Assembly: GCA_030431825.1 (NCBI GenBank)
Contig: JAUIIJ010000018.1
Span: forward strand, 1 to 64,000
Reading direction: 5' to 3'
Length of the DNA stretch: 64,000 bases
From: Alphaproteobacteria bacterium
GTDB taxonomy: Bacteria > Pseudomonadota > Alphaproteobacteria > Rhodobacterales > Rhodobacteraceae
Part shown: one piece after another, positions 54,760 to 64,000 of the stretch
How the letters are laid out: every line of letters starts with the position of its first letter
Position numbering within the stretch: the first letter of the stretch is position 1
Translations under genes and position numbers: made by a program
Notes under the pieces: model-generated
The model's database searches: none
What the model saw: the letters and a program-made list of their open reading frames with translations, nothing else
Told to the model about the DNA's origin: nothing

Positions 54760-54797
54760 TCAAATCGGCAAGAATCGGCTGAAAGTTGCCGATTTGA
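54760..54797. repeat. 12-bp perfect inverted repeat with 14-base loop
   Basis: TCAAATCGGCAA (54760-54771) and TTGCCGATTTGA (54786-54797). No T-run follows on either strand, so an operator or RNA hairpin is more likely than a terminator. Confidence 0.7.
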
Positions 54798-54905
54798 AAA
54801 CTATTGCTTGGCGAACCTCAAAAAATGCACCACCGTAAAAGTTGTAGGCGGCGTTTGTATTCCCGCGTCGTTTGCGCACTACCTATTCCGTACCCCTTCC
54901 CTGAG

Positions 54906-54950
54906 CGGGCAGGCTTTCGTCACTGACGCAGGCCTGCCCGTTTCTCTTTC
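54906..54950 (+). terminator. Rho-independent terminator between pccB block and pccA block
   Basis: CGGGCAGGC pairs with GCCTGCCCG around a 17-base loop, followed by TTTCTCTTTCTT. It should separate transcription of the pccB side from pccA. Confidence 0.75.
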
Positions 54951-55082
54951 TTCGACTGATGGCTTGTTTCCTCGGCGTCGATCTGCCGACCCAGGGACGC
55001 GGCAGGCTTTGCCGTTGCGCGGAGATGGCTGGATGGGTCATGCTTGCGCACCAGCCACCAGACCCGGAGAAGGAGGGGCGAG

Positions 55083-55286
55083 ATGCGAGCAAGACGTCTA
55101 TGGATTGCGTTGCCATTATGCGCGGCGCTTTCGGCCTGTGGCAACACGGTCGGCAAGCAGGCGCTGTACGGCGCTGGCGCGGGCGTGCTCGGCGCGGCGG
55201 TGCTGCAGGGCAGTGTCGTTGGCGGCGCGGTTCTCGGGGCTGCCGGCAACGTTCTCTATTGCCAGCAGCGACGCGGCTGCCGCTAG
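55083..55286 (+). CDS. Small lipoprotein with glycine-zipper-like helix
   Basis: A 67-residue protein. The signal MRARRLWIALPLCAALSAC ends in lipobox LSAC. The mature part is a Gly/Ala helix (YGAGAGVLGAAVLQGSVVGG) of the glycine-zipper kind, then two Cys (LYCQQRRGCR). It follows AAGGAGGGGCGAG. Probably membrane-associated; function unknown. Frames on the opposite strand are shadows. Confidence 0.72.
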   Translation: MRARRLWIALPLCAALSACGNTVGKQALYGAGAGVLGAAVLQGSVVGGAVLGAAGNVLYCQQRRGCR

Positions 55287-55493
55287 CTCCCGCACCCCGG
55301 CGCCCCCCCGTTTCGCTGACCGGATTGCTCGCCGCAGATGCGGGGCGGTGGGGGTCCGGCGTGGCGAATTGCGTCGGCCCTGCGCGCGTGTCGGCGCGTC
55401 CGACCTGACCCATGTTTCGCAAGACCCGTTGCGGCGCCCTTGGGCGTGCGCGGGTGTTGCGCCTGACCAATCACTACAGCCAAAGGACAGTCC

Positions 55494-57539
55494 ATGTTCA
55501 ACAAGATCCTGATCGCCAATCGGGGCGAAATCGCCTGCCGTGTCATCAAGTCTGCCCGCAAGATGGGCATTTCCACCGTTGCGATTTACTCGGATGCGGA
55601 CAAGGAAGCGTTGCACGTGCAGATGGCGGACGAGGCTGTGCATATCGGTCCGCCACCTGCAAACCAGTCGTATATCGTGATCGACAAGGTCATGGACGCG
55701 ATCCGGAAAACAGGCGCGCAGGCGGTACATCCGGGCTATGGTTTTCTGTCGGAAAACAGTAAGTTCGCCGAGGCTCTTGAAGCGGAAGGTGTGGCCTTTG
55801 TCGGCCCGCCGAAGGGCGCGATCGAGGCGATGGGTGACAAGATCACCTCCAAGAAGATCGCTCAGGAGGCCGGCGTCAGCACCGTGCCGGGTTACATGGG
55901 GCTGATCGAGGATGCCGACGAGGCGGTGAAGATCTCCAACGAGATCGGCTATCCGGTGATGATCAAGGCCAGCGCCGGCGGCGGTGGCAAGGGCATGCGT
56001 ATCGCCTGGACCGACGAAGAGGCGCGCGAGGGTTTCCAAAGTTCAAAGAATGAAGCGGCCAACAGTTTCGGCGATGACCGGATTTTTATCGAGAAATTCG
56101 TGACGCAACCCCGTCATATCGAAATCCAGGTCCTGTGCGACAGCCATGGCAATGGCGTTTATCTGGGCGAGCGGGAATGTTCGATCCAGCGCCGCAACCA
56201 GAAGGTCGTGGAAGAGGCCCCCAGCCCGTTCCTTGACGAGGCCACCCGCAAGGCGATGGGCGAGCAGGCGGTCGCGCTGGCCCAGGCGGTGGGATACACC
56301 AGCGCGGGCACGGTGGAATTCATCGTGGATGGCGACAAGAATTTCTACTTCCTTGAAATGAACACCCGTCTTCAGGTCGAGCACCCGGTGACCGAGCTGA
56401 TCACCGGCGTCGATCTGGTTGAACAGATGATCCGCGTGGCCAACGGCGAAAAGCTGCCCTTTGCGCAGGATGACGTCACGCTGACCGGATGGGCCATCGA
56501 GAACCGGCTTTATGCCGAGGATCCCTATCGCGGATTCCTGCCGTCGATCGGGCGTCTGACCCGTTATCGCCCGCCCGCCGAGATCGCCGCCGGACCCTTG
56601 CTCGACAATGACAAGTGGCAGGGCGACGCGCCGACGGGTGAAAACGCGGTGCGCAACGACACCGGGGTCTACGAGGGTGGCGAGATCAGCATGTTCTACG
56701 ACCCGATGATCGCCAAGCTGTGCACATGGGCCCCGACGCGGGCGCAGGCCATCGAAGCCATGCGCGTGGCGCTGGACAGTTTCGAGGTTGAGGGAATTGG
56801 CCACAACCTGCCGTTCCTGTCGGCGGTGATGGACCACCCCAAATTCGTTTCGGGTGACATGACGACCGCGTTCATCGCCGAGGAATATCCGGAAGGGTTC
56901 GAGGGGGTGGAGCTGCCCGAGAGCGAATTGCGCAGGATCGCGGCCTCCTGTGCGGCCATGCACCGGGTCGCCGAGATTCGCCGTACCCGCGTTTCCGGCC
57001 GAATGGACAATCACGAACGCAAGGTTGGCAAACGCTGGGTCGTGACCTTGCAGGGCGAGCGGTATGATCTCAAGGTCAAGGCCGACCGCGAAGGCGCGAC
57101 GGTCAAGTTTGCCGACGGGAGCAAGCTGCGTGTGTCGTCGGACTGGACGCCGGGCGATCAACTCGCGATGATCCAGGTGGACGATGTGCCGCTGGTGCTG
57201 AAGATTGGCAAGATTACGCAGGGGTTCCGCGTCCGCACGCGGGGGGCCGATCTCAAGGTGCATGTGCGCCGCCCAAGGCAGGCGGAACTGGCGGCCCTCA
57301 TGCCCGAAAAGGTTGCGCCCGACACATCCAGGTTGCTGCTCTGCCCGATGCCGGGGCTTGTCGTGAAAGTCGATGTCGAGGTCGGCGACGAGGTGCAGGA
57401 AGGTCAGGCGCTGTGCTCGATCGAGGCGATGAAGATGGAGAACATCCTGCGTGCCGAGAAAAAGGGCGTGGTGGCCAAGATCAACGCCGGTGCGGGCGAC
57501 AGCCTGGCGGTTGATGACATCATCATGGAGTTCGAATGA
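55494..57539 (+). CDS. pccA: Propionyl-CoA carboxylase alpha (biotin) chain
   Basis: A 681-residue biotin-carboxylase/BCCP subunit. The biotin carboxylase domain (1-450) has the ATP loop KASAGGGGKGMRIAW, EKFVTQPRHIEIQVL and FLEMNTRLQVEHPVTE. A BT linker follows (about 500-600), and the C-terminal biotinyl domain has EAMKMEN with biotinylated K647. It forms the complex with PccB. It follows the small lipoprotein and the mid-locus terminator. Confidence 0.97.
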   Translation: MFNKILIANRGEIACRVIKSARKMGISTVAIYSDADKEALHVQMADEAVHIGPPPANQSYIVIDKVMDAIRKTGAQAVHPGYGFLSENSKFAEALEAEGVAFVGPPKGAIEAMGDKITSKKIAQEAGVSTVPGYMGLIEDADEAVKISNEIGYPVMIKASAGGGGKGMRIAWTDEEAREGFQSSKNEAANSFGDDRIFIEKFVTQPRHIEIQVLCDSHGNGVYLGERECSIQRRNQKVVEEAPSPFLDEATRKAMGEQAVALAQAVGYTSAGTVEFIVDGDKNFYFLEMNTRLQVEHPVTELITGVDLVEQMIRVANGEKLPFAQDDVTLTGWAIENRLYAEDPYRGFLPSIGRLTRYRPPAEIAAGPLLDNDKWQGDAPTGENAVRNDTGVYEGGEISMFYDPMIAKLCTWAPTRAQAIEAMRVALDSFEVEGIGHNLPFLSAVMDHPKFVSGDMTTAFIAEEYPEGFEGVELPESELRRIAASCAAMHRVAEIRRTRVSGRMDNHERKVGKRWVVTLQGERYDLKVKADREGATVKFADGSKLRVSSDWTPGDQLAMIQVDDVPLVLKIGKITQGFRVRTRGADLKVHVRRPRQAELAALMPEKVAPDTSRLLLCPMPGLVVKVDVEVGDEVQEGQALCSIEAMKMENILRAEKKGVVAKINAGAGDSLAVDDIIMEFE

Positions 57540-57587
57540 TCCCGTGCCGGTGACGGTTGGATATCACGCGCGGCCGCGTGGCGGGGG

Positions 57588-58031
57588 TCAGAGCCCGCGC
57601 CGCTGGTCGATTTCGCGCTGGCGTTCCGGTGTCTTGTCGATGGATCGGGTGATTTCCCGCACCGTCCACGGCATCGGCTTGCGCAGCTTGACGCCGCCGT
57701 CCTTGCCGACGAGCACCAGCATGAAGCCGCGCGGTCGCAGTTTCCGGCGCAGCGCGGATGCCGCCGCGGGATCGGTATCGGTCAGGATCACGACATCGCG
57801 TTCGATCAGCATTTCGATGTCTTCACCAAGGCGCTCGATCTGTTCGGCAAAACGCGGATCCGCCGGAGAATCGGCAAACACCACCACCGGGCGCTTGATC
57901 CAGAGGAATTCGCTCAGATCGCTATCGCCCGCAGGCCGGATCATCGCCGCGCCAGTCGGTTCGGACTCGTCCTGCGCCCAGGCGGACGCGGACAATAAAG
58001 CCGTGAAAACAAGTGCTAAGCAAAGTTTCAT
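57588..58031 (-). CDS. Exported DUF4174 protein
   Basis: A 147-residue protein with a signal peptide (MKLCLALVFTALLSASAWAQ). The mature domain reads LWIKRPVVVFADSPADPRFAEQIERL, DVVILTDTDPAA and GFMLVLVGKDGGVKLRKPMPWTVREI, the DUF4174 pattern with a thioredoxin-like look but no active-site Cys pair. Function unknown. The start is at 58031 after GGGAG. It lies on the opposite strand between pccA and mcmA. Confidence 0.85.
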   Translation of the reverse strand: MKLCLALVFTALLSASAWAQDESEPTGAAMIRPAGDSDLSEFLWIKRPVVVFADSPADPRFAEQIERLGEDIEMLIERDVVILTDTDPAAASALRRKLRPRGFMLVLVGKDGGVKLRKPMPWTVREITRSIDKTPERQREIDQRRGL

Positions 58032-58208
58032 ATTTTCTCCCGTTGCTAGACATATAAGCACACGGGCGACGATTGCGATGCCCGTTTTCGCTCACCCACC
58101 CAAAAAATCACCGCAGGCGCCCGAGGGTGCGACCGGGTGCCAGGGCTGACCTGGCAATTCCGGCGGGCCAGGGCCTGCCCCGGACAGACAAGACAAGAGG
58201 ACGATCAA

Positions 58209-60338
58209 ATGGCTGCTGAAAAAGACGATTGGAAAGCCCTGGCCGAGAAGGAGTTGCGTGGCCGCCCGATCGAGGAGCTGAACTGGAACACGCTCGAAGG
58301 CATCGAGGTTCAGCCACTCTACACGCAGGACGATCTCGCCGAGGTTGACCATCTGGGCACGATTCCGGGCAAGGCGCCATTCACCCGCGGGGTCAAGGCA
58401 ACGATGTATGCCGGGCGCCCCTGGACGATCCGCCAATATGCGGGTTTCTCGACGGCCGAGGAATCCAACGCCTTCTATCGCCGCAATCTTGCAGCGGGCC
58501 AGCAAGGTGTTTCCGTGGCTTTCGACCTGGCCACGCATCGCGGTTATGACAGCGATCACGCGCGCGTCGTGGGCGATGTCGGCAAGGCCGGTGTGGCCAT
58601 CGACAGTGTCGAGGACATGAAAATCCTGTTCGACGGCATTCCGCTGGACCAGGTCAGCGTGTCGATGACGATGAACGGTGCGGTTATCCCGATCCTCGCC
58701 AGTTTCATCGTCGCCGGGGAAGAACAGGGCCATGACAAATCGGTGCTGTCCGGGACCATCCAGAACGACATTCTCAAGGAGTTCATGGTCCGCAACACCT
58801 ATGTCTATCCGCCCGAGCCGTCGATGCGGATCGTCGCCGACATCATCGAGTTCACCTCGAACGAAATGCCGAAGTTCAACAGCATTTCAATCAGCGGTTA
58901 CCACATGCAGGAGGCCGGTGCGAACCTCGTGCAGGAACTGGCCTATACGCTGGCGGACGGGCGCGAATATGTGCGCACCGCAATTGCGCGGGGTATGGAT
59001 GTCGACAAGTTCGCCGGCCGGCTGTCGTTCTTTTTCGCGATTGGCATGAATTTCTTCATGGAGGCCGCCAAGCTGCGCGCCGCGCGGCTGTTGTGGCACC
59101 GGATCATGAGCGAGTTCGAACCGAAGAACCCGAAATCCATGATGTTGCGTACCCATTGCCAGACATCGGGCGTCAGTCTTCAGGAGCAGGACCCTTACAA
59201 TAACGTGGTTCGCACGGCCTATGAAGCGATGAGCGCGGTACTGGGCGGCACACAATCGCTGCACACCAACGCGCTGGACGAGGCGATCGCCCTGCCGACC
59301 GATTTTTCGGCCCGCATCGCGCGCAACACGCAGCTGATCCTGCAGGAAGAGACCGGCGTGACCAATGTCGTCGATCCGCTGGCGGGGTCGTACTATGTCG
59401 AAAAGCTCACCCATGACCTGGCCGAGGAGGCGTGGAAACTGATCGAAGAGGTCGAGGAGATGGGCGGCATGACCAAGGCGGTGGCCAGCGGGCTGCCCAA
59501 GCTGCGCATCGAGGAGAGCGCCGCCACCCGGCAGGCGATGATCGACCGGGGCGACGAGGTGATTGTCGGGGTGAACAAATACCGCAAGGACAAGGAAGAT
59601 CCGATCGATATCCTTGAAATCGACAATGCCAAGGTCCGCGACAGCCAGATCGCGCGTCTCAATACCGTGCGTGCGGAACGCGATGAAAACGCCTGTGCGA
59701 CGGCGCTGGACGAGCTGACGCGCTGTGCAAAAGAAGGGGGCAACCTGTTGCAGGCGGCCGTGGAAGCCGCCCGCGCGCGGGCAACAGTTGGAGAAATCAG
59801 CATGGCAATGGAAAAGGAATTCGGCCGTCACCGGGCCGAGGTCAAGACGCTTGCCGGGGTGTATGGGGCCGCTTACGAGGGCGATGCCGAATTCGCCGAG
59901 ATCCAGAAGACTGTCGAGCAGTTCGCCGAGGTCGAGGGCCGGCGGCCACGTATGCTGGTCGTCAAGATGGGACAGGACGGCCATGACCGGGGCGCCAAGG
60001 TGATTGCCACCGCCTTTGCCGATATCGGGTTCGATGTGGATGTGGGCCCGCTGTTCCAGACGCCGGAAGAGGCGGCGCAGGACGCGGTGGACAACGACGT
60101 GCACATCGTCGGCATCTCGAGCCAGGCCGCCGGGCACAAGACGCTTGCGCCGCAACTGGTCGAGGCGCTCAAGGCTGCCGGTGCCGAGGACATCATCGTG
60201 ATCTGTGGCGGTGTGATTCCGCAGCAGGATTACCAGTATCTCTACGACAATGGCGTCAAGGCGATCTTTGGCCCGGGCACCAACATCCCGAATGCGGCCA
60301 AGGACATTCTGCGCCTGGTCCGAGAAGCCCGCGCCTGA
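58209..60338 (+). CDS. mcmA: Methylmalonyl-CoA mutase
   Basis: A 709-residue B12-dependent mutase converting (R)-methylmalonyl-CoA to succinyl-CoA. The catalytic barrel (about 30-480) has [19 protein letters not shown] and [20 protein letters not shown]; the C-terminal cobalamin domain (about 570-700) has [20 protein letters not shown] with the axial His in DGHDRG, and the Rossmann-type B12 loop [11 protein letters not shown]. The start is the ATG at 58209. It completes the propionyl-CoA to succinyl-CoA route with pccAB; the epimerase is not in this window. Confidence 0.96.
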   Translation: MAAEKDDWKALAEKELRGRPIEELNWNTLEGIEVQPLYTQDDLAEVDHLGTIPGKAPFTRGVKATMYAGRPWTIRQYAGFSTAEESNAFYRRNLAAGQQGVSVAFDLATHRGYDSDHARVVGDVGKAGVAIDSVEDMKILFDGIPLDQVSVSMTMNGAVIPILASFIVAGEEQGHDKSVLSGTIQNDILKEFMVRNTYVYPPEPSMRIVADIIEFTSNEMPKFNSISISGYHMQEAGANLVQELAYTLADGREYVRTAIARGMDVDKFAGRLSFFFAIGMNFFMEAAKLRAARLLWHRIMSEFEPKNPKSMMLRTHCQTSGVSLQEQDPYNNVVRTAYEAMSAVLGGTQSLHTNALDEAIALPTDFSARIARNTQLILQEETGVTNVVDPLAGSYYVEKLTHDLAEEAWKLIEEVEEMGGMTKAVASGLPKLRIEESAATRQAMIDRGDEVIVGVNKYRKDKEDPIDILEIDNAKVRDSQIARLNTVRAERDENACATALDELTRCAKEGGNLLQAAVEAARARATVGEISMAMEKEFGRHRAEVKTLAGVYGAAYEGDAEFAEIQKTVEQFAEVEGRRPRMLVVKMGQDGHDRGAKVIATAFADIGFDVDVGPLFQTPEEAAQDAVDNDVHIVGISSQAAGHKTLAPQLVEALKAAGAEDIIVICGGVIPQQDYQYLYDNGVKAIFGPGTNIPNAAKDILRLVREARA

Positions 60339-60502
60339 TCGGGATCCGGCGGGAAAAAGGCGCGCCGTGTCCGGCAATGACAGGGGAGTGACGCATCATG
60401 CCCCTGCGTCGAAACACCGTGAGCGGAGCGGCGCACAGAATAGTGTGCCGCAGACCCTATGGAGCACCTGACACTGCCACACAGCCGCGCTAAGCTGCAG
60501 CC

Positions 60503-61183
60503 ATGTCGATCTGGACCCGTATAACAGATGCGCTTGCGGCGCTGGCGAAGGGTGAAAGCCTGACCGCTGTCTTTGACCGGTTGCGCACGCGTCCCGAACG
60601 CAGCGTGGCGTTTGCCATTGCCGTCATTGCCCTCGGGGCCAAGATGGCCAAGGCGGACGGGCAGGTGACGCGCGACGAGGTGACGGCGTTTCGCGAGGTG
60701 TTCCGAATCGGCGAAGAGGACGAGGCGGGTGCGGCGCGGGTGTTCAACCTGGCCCGTACCGATGTCGCGGGATACCGCGAATATGCGCGGCGTATCCGCA
60801 CCATGTTCGAGGATGATCTGGGTACGCTCTGCGACCTCATGGAGGGGCTTTTCCATATTGCGATGGCGGATGGCTTCTATCATCCCGGCGAGAACGAATT
60901 TCTCGAAGACGTTGCGGCGATCTTCAACCTGTCCGATGCGCAGTTCAAGGCGATGCGCGCGCGATTCGTGCCCGATGCCGAAGCCGATCCCTATACCGTT
61001 CTGGGGGTCGCGCCCGACACGCCGCTGACCGAGATTCGCAGCACCTGGCGGCAATTGGTGCGCGACAATCACCCGGACAGGATGGTTGCACGCGGCGTGC
61101 CGCAGGAAGCGATCAAACTGGCCGAGAAGCGGATGATCGACATCAATCGCGCGTGGGACGAAATCAGCGCCGCGGCCGCCTGA
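60503..61183 (+). CDS. DjlA-like co-chaperone (TerB-like plus J domain)
   Basis: A 226-residue protein. A TerB/DjlA-like helical domain (about 30-150, LGAKMAKADGQVTRDEV, IAMADGFYHPGENEFL) is followed by a C-terminal J domain (about 163-226) with DPYTVLGVAPDT and the HPD motif in RDNHPDRMVARG. No membrane helix at the N-terminus, unlike E. coli DjlA. It should stimulate DnaK. Its stop overlaps the next start (TGATG). Confidence 0.9.
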   Translation: MSIWTRITDALAALAKGESLTAVFDRLRTRPERSVAFAIAVIALGAKMAKADGQVTRDEVTAFREVFRIGEEDEAGAARVFNLARTDVAGYREYARRIRTMFEDDLGTLCDLMEGLFHIAMADGFYHPGENEFLEDVAAIFNLSDAQFKAMRARFVPDAEADPYTVLGVAPDTPLTEIRSTWRQLVRDNHPDRMVARGVPQEAIKLAEKRMIDINRAWDEISAAAA

Positions 61184-62187
61184 TGCGTCTGGCGACCTAC
61201 AATGTCGAATGGTTCGCCAATCTCTTTGATGAACAGGATCAGCTGATTGTCGACGACACGTGGTCGGGTCGGCGCGACGTGAGCCGCGCGCAGCAGGCCG
61301 AGGCGCTTGGCATGGTGTTCTCGGCACTTGACGCGGACGCGGTACTGGTGGTCGAGGCGCCGAATACCGGGCGCAGCCAGAGCACTGTGCGGGCACTGGA
61401 GCATTTCGCCGCGACCTTCGAGTTGCGCACGCGTCGCGCCGTGATGGGCTTTGCCAACGACACGCATCAGGAAATCGCGCTGCTTTATGATCCCGGCGTT
61501 CTGAGCGCGCGGCACGATCCGGTTGGACAGACGGTCGGCGACCCCGAGGCGCCGCGCTTTGACAGCAGTTTTCGCATCGATCTCGATATCGATGCCACCG
61601 AAGATCTGGTGCGGTTTTCCAAGCCGCCGCTCGAACTCGAGATCACCACCGGGCAGGGGACCGTGCTGCGCCTGATCGGGGCGCATCTCAAATCCAAGGC
61701 GCCGCACGGCGCGCGCAACCGGGACGCGGCGATGCGCCTGTCCATCGCCAACCGGCGCAAGCAGCTGGCGCAGGCGATCTGGTTGCGGCGCCGGATCGAC
61801 CGGCACATTCTGGACGGGTCCGAGGTGATGCTGATGGGGGATCTGAATGACGGTCCGGGCCTCGACGAATACGAGAATCTCTTTGGCCGTTCCTCTGTCG
61901 AAATTCTGCTGGGCGACGATCTGTACGATCCGCATGCACGCCGCGCCCTGCAACGGCGGCTCGGCGCGTATCCGACCACCGCGCGGTTCCGGGTGCACGA
62001 CGGCGATGGTTACCTGCAGGCGCTTCTGGACTACATCATGCTGTCTCCGGGCCTGATGTCGCGGCGGCCGGTCTGGCGGATCTGGCATCCGTTCGATGAT
62101 GCAGAATGCTGGGAGTTGGCGGATCTGCGCCAGGCGCTGCTGCTGGCGTCGGATCATTTCCCCGTGACGCTGGATATAGATATCTGA
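61183..62187 (+). CDS. Endonuclease/exonuclease/phosphatase family protein
   Basis: A 334-residue EEP-fold protein. Motifs: LATYNVEWFANLF (Asn), LVVEAPNT in place of the usual QE block, LIGAHLKSK, LMGDLNDGPG and ASDHFPVTLD. The metal Glu is probably in VVEAP. The fold covers nucleases and phosphodiesterases; the substrate is unknown. It is translationally coupled to the DjlA-like gene. Confidence 0.87.
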   Translation: MRLATYNVEWFANLFDEQDQLIVDDTWSGRRDVSRAQQAEALGMVFSALDADAVLVVEAPNTGRSQSTVRALEHFAATFELRTRRAVMGFANDTHQEIALLYDPGVLSARHDPVGQTVGDPEAPRFDSSFRIDLDIDATEDLVRFSKPPLELEITTGQGTVLRLIGAHLKSKAPHGARNRDAAMRLSIANRRKQLAQAIWLRRRIDRHILDGSEVMLMGDLNDGPGLDEYENLFGRSSVEILLGDDLYDPHARRALQRRLGAYPTTARFRVHDGDGYLQALLDYIMLSPGLMSRRPVWRIWHPFDDAECWELADLRQALLLASDHFPVTLDIDI

Positions 62188-62224
62188 ACGTTGAACGCCC
62201 GGGCGCGTGATCTATATTGGGGTC

Positions 62225-62620
62225 ATGAAAAGCATCGTTCCGCTTGTCTTTGTCACCGCATTGGCGTCCACGCCGCTCTCGGCCCAGAACGAGGAGGCAG
62301 AGGGCAGGGACCTCATGGAACGCGGCATGGAACTGTTGTTCGAGGGGCTGCGCGAAGAGATGTCCCCCGCCTTGCAGCGCATGCGCGAACTGGCGGATGA
62401 ATACGGCCCTGCAATGGGCGACTTTCTCGAGGAAATGGGGCCGGCATTCGGCAACATGCTGAGCGAGATCAAGGACTGGACCGCCTATCACCCGCCCGAG
62501 GTTCTGCCCAATGGCGACATCATCATTCGCAAGAAGATCGAGCCGCAGGAAAAACCCGAGGCTGACCCCGAAGCGGTCCCTGGCACCGATCTGCCGCCGC
62601 AGGGGCAAACCGATCTCTGA
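62225..62620 (+). CDS. Small exported protein, unknown function
   Basis: A 131-residue protein with a signal peptide (MKSIVPLVFVTALASTPLSAQ), a helical middle (EGRDLMERGMELLFEGLREE, PALQRMRELADEYGPAMGDF) and a C-terminal Pro/Glu-rich tail. No catalytic motif is visible. A long acidic helix suggests a periplasmic coiled-coil or membrane-associated protein. It ends 11 bases before the convergent Ppx/GppA gene. Confidence 0.7.
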   Translation: MKSIVPLVFVTALASTPLSAQNEEAEGRDLMERGMELLFEGLREEMSPALQRMRELADEYGPAMGDFLEEMGPAFGNMLSEIKDWTAYHPPEVLPNGDIIIRKKIEPQEKPEADPEAVPGTDLPPQGQTDL

Positions 62621-62631
62621 GGCATGCGCGC

Positions 62632-64000
62632 TCAGTTGATGTTGATCACTTTCAGCTCGGCGGAGAGTGACGAGACCAGCGACTGCATGCGGGCCTGCGC
62701 CACTTCGCCATAGAGGTCCTGCGAGTCCCGCGAGAGGCGGAATTCGAGCAGCCGCCGTTTGGGATACCATTTCAGGCTGCTCATCGATTCGCCCTCCTGC
62801 ATCAGCAGCATCGCACCGAAGCGCATCGCCTTGCCCAGGATTTCGGCATGGAGTTGATCACCCTCGTCGATCAGCTCGAACATGTCTTCGAATCGCGTGC
62901 CTTCGCGCTTGTTGCGATACCGATGCAGCAGGGCAAGGCCGAGAAATACCCGTTCCGAATGCTTGAGACCGCCGAGATTGGCCCGCGTGGCATTGTCAAA
63001 GCAGATTTCCGCCCGATAGTCGGGATGCGCACGCCAGCTGACGTCGTGCAGCAGGCAGGCCGCCTTGACGAGCCTCTTGCGTGAATCAGGGGCGGATTTG
63101 AACAGCGGCAGGATGAATTTGAACAGCGTGTCGCCAAAGCCGGGAAAGCGGGCGTCCTTGGCTTCGGCAAAGTGACAGGCCTCGATAAGCGGATCCCGGT
63201 CGCGCAGCCGTTGCGGCATCTGCTCGTAAAGCAACCCTTCGCGGATGCCATAGCTCGACACCGCGATATCCTTGGGCTTGAACGTATTCACCAGTCTCGC
63301 CAGCACATCCGCCGCCATCGGCACCAGCGCCATCCGGGCCGAGGACACGTTGGCGTTGCCGCGCAGCCAGTCCGGATCGTTCTTTTCGATGAACTTGACC
63401 GTGGCGCGCACGTCCTTGGGACGCATCCGGTATTCGTGCAGCACATGCAAAGGATAGTCGCGGCGCAGCATGTCGATGCGGGCAATCGCCCGCCAGCTGC
63501 CACCCACCAGGAACAGGCGGTCGGGCTGTGGCCCCATCGTGTCCGCGAGCTGGGCCATCACGTCCTTGATATGCGCCTTGCGCCCCGCGCGACCGCCCTT
63601 GACACTTGCGAGTTTCAGGGGGCCGAGGGCCGATGTGACCCGTTTGCCGACCCGCCCGCCGGAAATCTCGGCGAGCTCCATGCTGGAACCGCCAATATCA
63701 CAGACCAGCCCGTATGACCCCGGCCACCCGAGCAGGACGCCCTGCGCCGAGAGCCGGGCCTCTTCCTCTCCGTCGATCACCCAGATCCGCAACCCTGTCT
63801 TGCGCAGCACCTCATCGCAGAATTGCGGACCGTCCTGTGCATCGCGCACCGCCGCCGTGGCTACGGCGGTAAGAGGGGGCAGGTTCATTCCTCGCGCCAG
63901 GTGCTGAAAGCGCTGAATGGCGTCAAGTGCCCGCACGCGGCCATCGGGGTTCAGGCATCCGGACTGCGACAGGCCCGCGCCCAGACCGCACATGATCTTT
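62632..64000 (-). CDS. Ppx/GppA exopolyphosphatase-family phosphatase (5' end beyond the window)
   Basis: About 455 residues are visible; the N-terminus lies beyond 64000. The ASKHA fold shows AVATAAVRDAQDG, GLRIWVIDGEEEARLSAQGV and LVCDIGGSSMELAEI, the phosphate-binding motifs of Ppx/GppA. The C-terminal HD-like helical domain (KAACLLHDVSWRAHPDYRAE) is complete and the gene ends at 62632. It hydrolyses polyphosphate or pppGpp by homology. Confidence 0.9.
   Translation of the reverse strand, partial: KIMCGLGAGLSQSGCLNPDGRVRALDAIQRFQHLARGMNLPPLTAVATAAVRDAQDGPQFCDEVLRKTGLRIWVIDGEEEARLSAQGVLLGWPGSYGLVCDIGGSSMELAEISGGRVGKRVTSALGPLKLASVKGGRAGRKAHIKDVMAQLADTMGPQPDRLFLVGGSWRAIARIDMLRRDYPLHVLHEYRMRPKDVRATVKFIEKNDPDWLRGNANVSSARMALVPMAADVLARLVNTFKPKDIAVSSYGIREGLLYEQMPQRLRDRDPLIEACHFAEAKDARFPGFGDTLFKFILPLFKSAPDSRKRLVKAACLLHDVSWRAHPDYRAEICFDNATRANLGGLKHSERVFLGLALLHRYRNKREGTRFEDMFELIDEGDQLHAEILGKAMRFGAMLLMQEGESMSSLKWYPKRRLLEFRLSRDSQDLYGEVAQARMQSLVSSLSAELKVININ

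Larger units (their letters stand above)
54743..55082. other. Non-coding region inside the pcc locus
   Basis: It holds a 12-bp perfect inverted repeat (54760-54797) and a strong plus-strand terminator (54906-54950). Downstream of the terminator is the ribosome site of the next lipoprotein. No gene is supported. Confidence 0.55.

Noticed and set aside
58032-58208. Cobalamin riboswitch before mcmA
   Set aside because: No conserved B12-box sequence was found there or upstream of pccA.
58887-60377. 496-codon minus-strand frame
   Set aside because: Antisense to methylmalonyl-CoA mutase.
1-64000. CRISPR array
   Set aside because: No series of regularly spaced direct repeats was seen; the only tandem pattern is the RTX-coding region at 6230-6510.

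Overview
The window is high-GC alphaproteobacterial DNA, most likely from the Rhodobacterales (Roseobacter group). The assignment rests on the propionyl-CoA carboxylase block with a PccR-type regulator, a BetI/choline-sulfatase/choline dehydrogenase cluster, GatC-GatA, a type-A RNase P RNA, a DUF1127/LysR pair and many small conserved marine-alphaproteobacterial proteins. No plasmid origin, rRNA operon, CRISPR array or prophage structural gene was found.

Layout. 1-2.3 kb is the decayed edge of an integrated element: one IS3-type element inserted into the transposase of another, a truncated gene carrying an in-frame stop, and a P4-type tyrosine recombinase. A tRNA-Ser(GCT) at 3.55 kb may be the attachment site. 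2.5-3.5 kb is a MarR regulator and a divergent membrane protein sharing two matched operators. 3.8-5.7 kb is a TetR-controlled redox operon (AhpD-like protein, DsbA/FrnE-like protein, TetR). 6.0-13.0 kb is one 2335-residue secreted RTX protein combining a 5'-nucleotidase-like module, a propeller-like region and an ExeM/NucH-type nuclease. 13.3-15.7 kb holds a CoA-binding protein, a YHS protein, a zinc ribbon and RlmB. 15.8-22.6 kb is housekeeping: tRNA-Tyr, gatCA, an excalibur lipoprotein, an AmpD-like amidase, rnpB, rpmG, tRNA-Thr, a Bax1-I membrane protein, DUF1127 and LysR, with two related Cys-rich micro-ORFs flanking tRNA-Thr.

23.5-37.5 kb is metabolic and transport: a quinone oxidoreductase, a PraR-like regulator, a histidinol-phosphatase-type enzyme, convergent 8-oxoguanine and guanine deaminases, MgtE, 5-formyl-THF cyclo-ligase, a globin, YmdB-type phosphodiesterase, a DMT exporter, and two convergent SLC13/TrkA-C permeases of equal length around a class-I glutamine amidotransferase. 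37.8-39.15 kb is a visibly AT-richer two-gene cassette of unknown function. 39.3-44.1 kb has YebC, the ArgP/ArgO pair, an EamA transporter and a DUF1036 protein. 44.1-47.9 kb is betI-betC-betA behind a BetI-type operator, without betB. 48-62.6 kb holds a thermonuclease, YdcH, pccR, a Bcr/CflA exporter, pccB, four small genes, pccA, a DUF4174 protein, methylmalonyl-CoA mutase, a DjlA-like protein and a nuclease-family protein. The right edge is an incomplete Ppx/GppA phosphatase.

Together the right half handles C3 assimilation (propionyl-CoA to succinyl-CoA under PccR) and choline-sulfate to betaine aldehyde conversion. The most unusual gene is the giant secreted nuclease/nucleotidase: if both modules work, one protein could take extracellular DNA to nucleosides and phosphate, and the purine deaminases 13 kb away would suit use of the bases.
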